A stretch of 7,489 nucleotides of DNA from Clostridiales bacterium (GTDB taxonomy: Bacteria > Bacillota > Clostridia > Saccharofermentanales > Saccharofermentanaceae): positions 1 through 7,489 of the forward strand of contig JAGAFH010000238.1 in assembly GCA_017612755.1 (NCBI GenBank), given 5' to 3'. The position numbers and the translations under genes are program-made. The notes beneath the pieces are model-generated. The model was given only the letters and a program-made list of their open reading frames with translations. It did no database searches and had not been told where the DNA came from. Below are positions 5,848-7,489 of this stretch, one piece after another; positions within the stretch are counted from its first letter, which is position 1, and the number at the start of each line of letters is the position of its first letter.

Positions 5848-6273
5848 ATGTCAAAAGGAAGAGTAATGGGTATCGATTTCGGCATGAGGCACATAGGTGT
5901 GGCTCTGTCAGACGAACTTTGGATAACAGCCAACGGTTTCGAGACCGTAAACTGGAACGGTGTGGATGATACGAAGGCTTTGGAGAGGATCGCCGAGATC
6001 GCTAAGGAGAAGAACGTTTCCGTGATCGTACTGGGTAAGCCCTCAAAGACAGACGGGAGCGTTTCGGAGTCTGAGATGAAGGCCATGGCCTTCGGTGAGA
6101 AGCTCAAGGAACTTACAGGCCTTGAGCCGGTCCTTAAGGATGAGAGGTTTACCACGGTCATCGCCTCCAGGATGCTCCATGACGTAAATATCAAGGCTAA
6201 GAAGCAGAAAAAGATAATCGACCAGGTGGCTGCTGAGATCATCGTAAGCGAATATCTCGAGCAACACCGATAA
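5848..6273 (+). CDS. ruvX: RuvX/YqgF-type putative Holliday junction resolvase
   Basis: A 141-residue protein with the RNase H-like YqgF fold, of the usual family length. YqgF/RuvX has been linked both to Holliday junction resolution and to pre-16S rRNA 5' end processing; the sequence does not decide which applies here. Visible motifs are GIDFGMRHIGVAL with Asp10, VLGKPSKTDGS (61-71), DERFTT with Glu99, and IDQVAAEII with Asp125. These give the conserved acidic active-site set, so the protein should be active. The start is well supported by AAGGAAGG (5834-5841) six bases before the ATG. It lies between ireB and DUF1292 as in most Firmicutes, but the hairpin just upstream suggests it is made at a lower level than ireB. 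Its end is followed by a probable promoter for the next gene. Confidence 0.93.
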   Translation: MSKGRVMGIDFGMRHIGVALSDELWITANGFETVNWNGVDDTKALERIAEIAKEKNVSVIVLGKPSKTDGSVSESEMKAMAFGEKLKELTGLEPVLKDERFTTVIASRMLHDVNIKAKKQKKIIDQVAAEIIVSEYLEQHR

Positions 6274-6276
6274 GTA

Positions 6277-6285
6277 TGGTACAAT
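6277..6285 (+). promoter_or_regulatory. Possible extended -10 promoter before the first DUF1292 gene
   Basis: TGG followed by TACAAT (6280-6285) gives an extended -10 immediately after the ruvX stop. The expected -35 site has only a poor match (TCGAGC at 6257-6262). It would produce a leader of about 30 bases ahead of the ATG at 6324. It could compensate for the hairpin upstream of ruvX. Confidence 0.4.
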
Positions 6286-6323
6286 TATCGAGAACATTAT
6301 TTTTAAATAAGGAGAATGATATC

Positions 6324-6602
6324 ATGGCTGAAGAAGATAATATCGTAACATTGGTAGACGAGGAGACAGGCGAAGAATTACAGTTCGCAATGGTAGACGG
6401 ATTTGATTATAAGGACAAGAGCTATGCGGTCCTGATCACTCTCGAAGAGAATGAAGAGGATGCGGAGATGGTGATCCTTGAAGAGGTCGAGGGCGAAGGT
6501 GATGAGATCCTTCTGCAGTCTCTTGACGAGTCCGTTGAAGACGAGATCTACGACTACTACGATCAGCTCTGCGAAGAGAGTCTGGAAGAAGATGAAGAGT
6601 AA
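6324..6602 (+). CDS. DUF1292 domain protein (acidic)
   Basis: A 92-residue DUF1292 protein, the usual third member of the ireB-ruvX block. The family has no established function. The pattern is typical: IVTLVDEETGEELQFAMVDGF, then YAVLITLEEN, then AEMVILEEV, with an acidic helical tail. It has 37 acidic residues against two lysines and no arginine, which suggests binding to something basic or metal-bearing. The ATG at 6324 is chosen because AAGGAG (6309-6314) lies nine bases upstream and the family alignment begins here; an in-frame ATG at 6276 has no such site and adds residues unlike the family. Its stop overlaps the start of the next gene, also DUF1292-like, by 11 bases. Confidence 0.85.
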   Translation: MAEEDNIVTLVDEETGEELQFAMVDGFDYKDKSYAVLITLEENEEDAEMVILEEVEGEGDEILLQSLDESVEDEIYDYYDQLCEESLEEDEE

Positions 6603-6981
6603 TCAGAGAAAACCTCTCTCGTTTCCTTTCAAAGACAAGAAGACTTCCGGCATAGGCATCTCGAAGAAGAAATCGGGAGCCGGTGATGAGCTGGTAGTCA
6701 TTAAGGATGTGTCTAACGGAAAGGATTATTATCTTTCCATAGTCGATACCTTCGTTTATTCCAAGAAGGAATATGTCGTCATGTATAATTACGATCCTGA
6801 CGACGGAAATCACGAGAAGCCCGAACTGGTCATCATGAGGACCGAGTTCACGCCTAAGGGCGATCAGCTATTTTATTCGATCAAGGATTCGGATGAGCTG
6901 GAGGTAGCCTTCTCCTGCTTTATGAGAAGATACTATAATTCCTCCGCTCCCGGAAAGCAGGACAGAGTAGGTGTCAGATAA
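6592..6981 (+). CDS. Second DUF1292-like protein with a basic N-terminal tail
   Basis: This 129-residue protein appears to be a diverged DUF1292 member: residues 32 to about 113 follow the same order of strands (DELVVIKDVSNGKDYYLSI, then EYVVMYNY, then PELVIMRTEF, then a closing helix). A basic tail (residues 1-27) precedes it, with nine Lys/Arg and one Asp, quite unlike the acidic first copy. The start ATG at 6592 lies inside the end of the preceding gene (11-base overlap) behind GGAAGAA (6584-6590), which suggests coupling. Longer in-frame extensions only shadow the first DUF1292 gene. No membrane segment or signal peptide is seen. Function unknown. It could be the product of a tandem duplication; the tail may bind nucleic acid or the acidic neighbour, but this is speculation. 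Confidence 0.75.
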   Translation: MKSNQRKPLSFPFKDKKTSGIGISKKKSGAGDELVVIKDVSNGKDYYLSIVDTFVYSKKEYVVMYNYDPDDGNHEKPELVIMRTEFTPKGDQLFYSIKDSDELEVAFSCFMRRYYNSSAPGKQDRVGVR

Positions 6982-7489
6982 CAGCAGTATATCCAAGAGC
7001 TTTTTCATGAGATTCGGAAGATACGCCGGGGCTCTCTTCCTGGCGTTTCTTGCTTTGCTGGTATTTGAGGTGGGAACGTTTCTTTCTGTCGTGATCTTCT
7101 GGCTTCTGGGTACAGATCCTGATATCTACGAGGGTACCATCACACTGGTCTATGCCCTTGTCACCACAGGCATAATGTACGTTTACTATAAGATTGTCAC
7201 CATCAAAAGAGATAAGCTCATCATGAACGGGAAGCTGCCTGTAAGCAAGGCATTGCTTCTCGTTGCCATCTCAGTGGGGATGATAGGCCTTGTCACTTTG
7301 TTCCTTATGCTGGTGGGATATATCGCCGAGAGCATTGCTCCCGTACAGGAAGCCCTGGAGGACTACACGGAATCGGTAGACAGATACAGTAGCGTGGAAT
7401 CCTCCATAGTCCCCTGGTGGGATGCGGTCATCGGTTTCGCAGGATCGGTCATCTTTATCCCTATACTGGAGGAGCTTACCTTCAGGGGG
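6971..7489 (+). CDS. CPBP family intramembrane metalloprotease (N-terminal part, cut by window edge)
   Basis: 173 residues are visible and the frame runs off the right edge. Hydrophobic segments, roughly residues 17-45, 53-73, 90-118 and 151-165, suggest a polytopic membrane protein. The last visible residues read EELTFRG, which is the first metal-site motif EExxxRG of the CPBP (CAAX protease and bacteriocin-processing) family. The later conserved histidine motifs lie beyond the window, so activity cannot be judged. I prefer the GTG start at 6971: AGGA (6959-6962) lies eight bases upstream, and the 11-base overlap with the preceding gene repeats the pattern of the previous junction. The ATG at 7007 is an alternative, 12 residues shorter, with a weaker AAGAG ahead. 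Such proteases take part in prenyl-protein or peptide maturation, or in bacteriocin self-immunity; no substrate gene is visible here. Confidence 0.8.
   Translation, partial: MSDNSSISKSFFMRFGRYAGALFLAFLALLVFEVGTFLSVVIFWLLGTDPDIYEGTITLVYALVTTGIMYVYYKIVTIKRDKLIMNGKLPVSKALLLVAISVGMIGLVTLFLMLVGYIAESIAPVQEALEDYTESVDRYSSVESSIVPWWDAVIGFAGSVIFIPILEELTFRG

Noticed and set aside
5832..6284. Leftward open frame of 150 codons opposite ruvX
   Set aside because: The sense strand encodes intact RuvX with all acidic residues; the antisense frame is a by-product of codon use.
6276..6323. Longer start for the first DUF1292 gene at ATG 6276
   Set aside because: No Shine-Dalgarno sequence there, it overlaps the candidate -10 box, and the family alignment begins at MAEEDN after AAGGAG.

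Overview
The window looks like chromosomal DNA from an anaerobic Gram-positive of the class Clostridia (Eubacteriales, possibly a gut or rumen Lachnospiraceae-like lineage). The reasons are the Firmicutes-specific block ireB-ruvX-DUF1292, a canonical T-box leader in front of an aminoacyl-tRNA synthetase gene, strong GGAGG-type ribosome binding sites, and moderate GC with TGA used as a stop. The family-level guess is weak. I see no rRNA, tRNA, CRISPR array, insertion sequence or prophage module.

Left part (1-2022): the 3' end of an AT-rich gene for a very acidic, tyrosine-rich protein of unknown function runs rightward and meets a bidirectional hairpin terminator (568-591). From the other side comes a leftward two-gene unit: a GT4-family glycosyltransferase (820-2022) followed, through an ATGA overlap, by a small HPr-like protein (593-823) that keeps the regulatory serine region but has no histidine at all.

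Centre (2023-5431): a divergent promoter region in which the two -35 boxes overlap drives the glycosyltransferase to the left and a T-box riboswitch plus aspS to the right. The T-box can be traced in detail: Stem I with its AGTA specifier-loop strand, Stem III, the antiterminator bulge and the terminator. Aligned to the glyQS T-box, its specifier triplet is AAC (Asn), not an Asp codon. Together with His35 in the AspRS anticodon-binding domain, this suggests a non-discriminating AspRS that supplies Asp-tRNA(Asn) to the amidotransferase route and is induced by uncharged tRNA(Asn). mtaB, the tRNA ms2t6A37 methylthiotransferase, overlaps the aspS stop by one base, so both form one tRNA-centred operon.

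Right part (5432-7489): after an AT-rich spacer with an extended -10 promoter comes ireB, a GC-rich hairpin with a T-tract, ruvX, two adjacent DUF1292-type genes (the first acidic, the second with a basic N-terminal tail) and the start of a CPBP intramembrane protease. That last gene is cut by the window edge exactly at its EExxxRG motif. The last three genes overlap each other by 11 bases at each junction, which points to translational coupling.

Most of the window is core chromosome. The less ordinary points are the Asn-type T-box on aspS, the shared -35 region, the His-less HPr tied to a glycosyltransferase, and the terminator-like hairpin only 18 bases ahead of the ruvX start.
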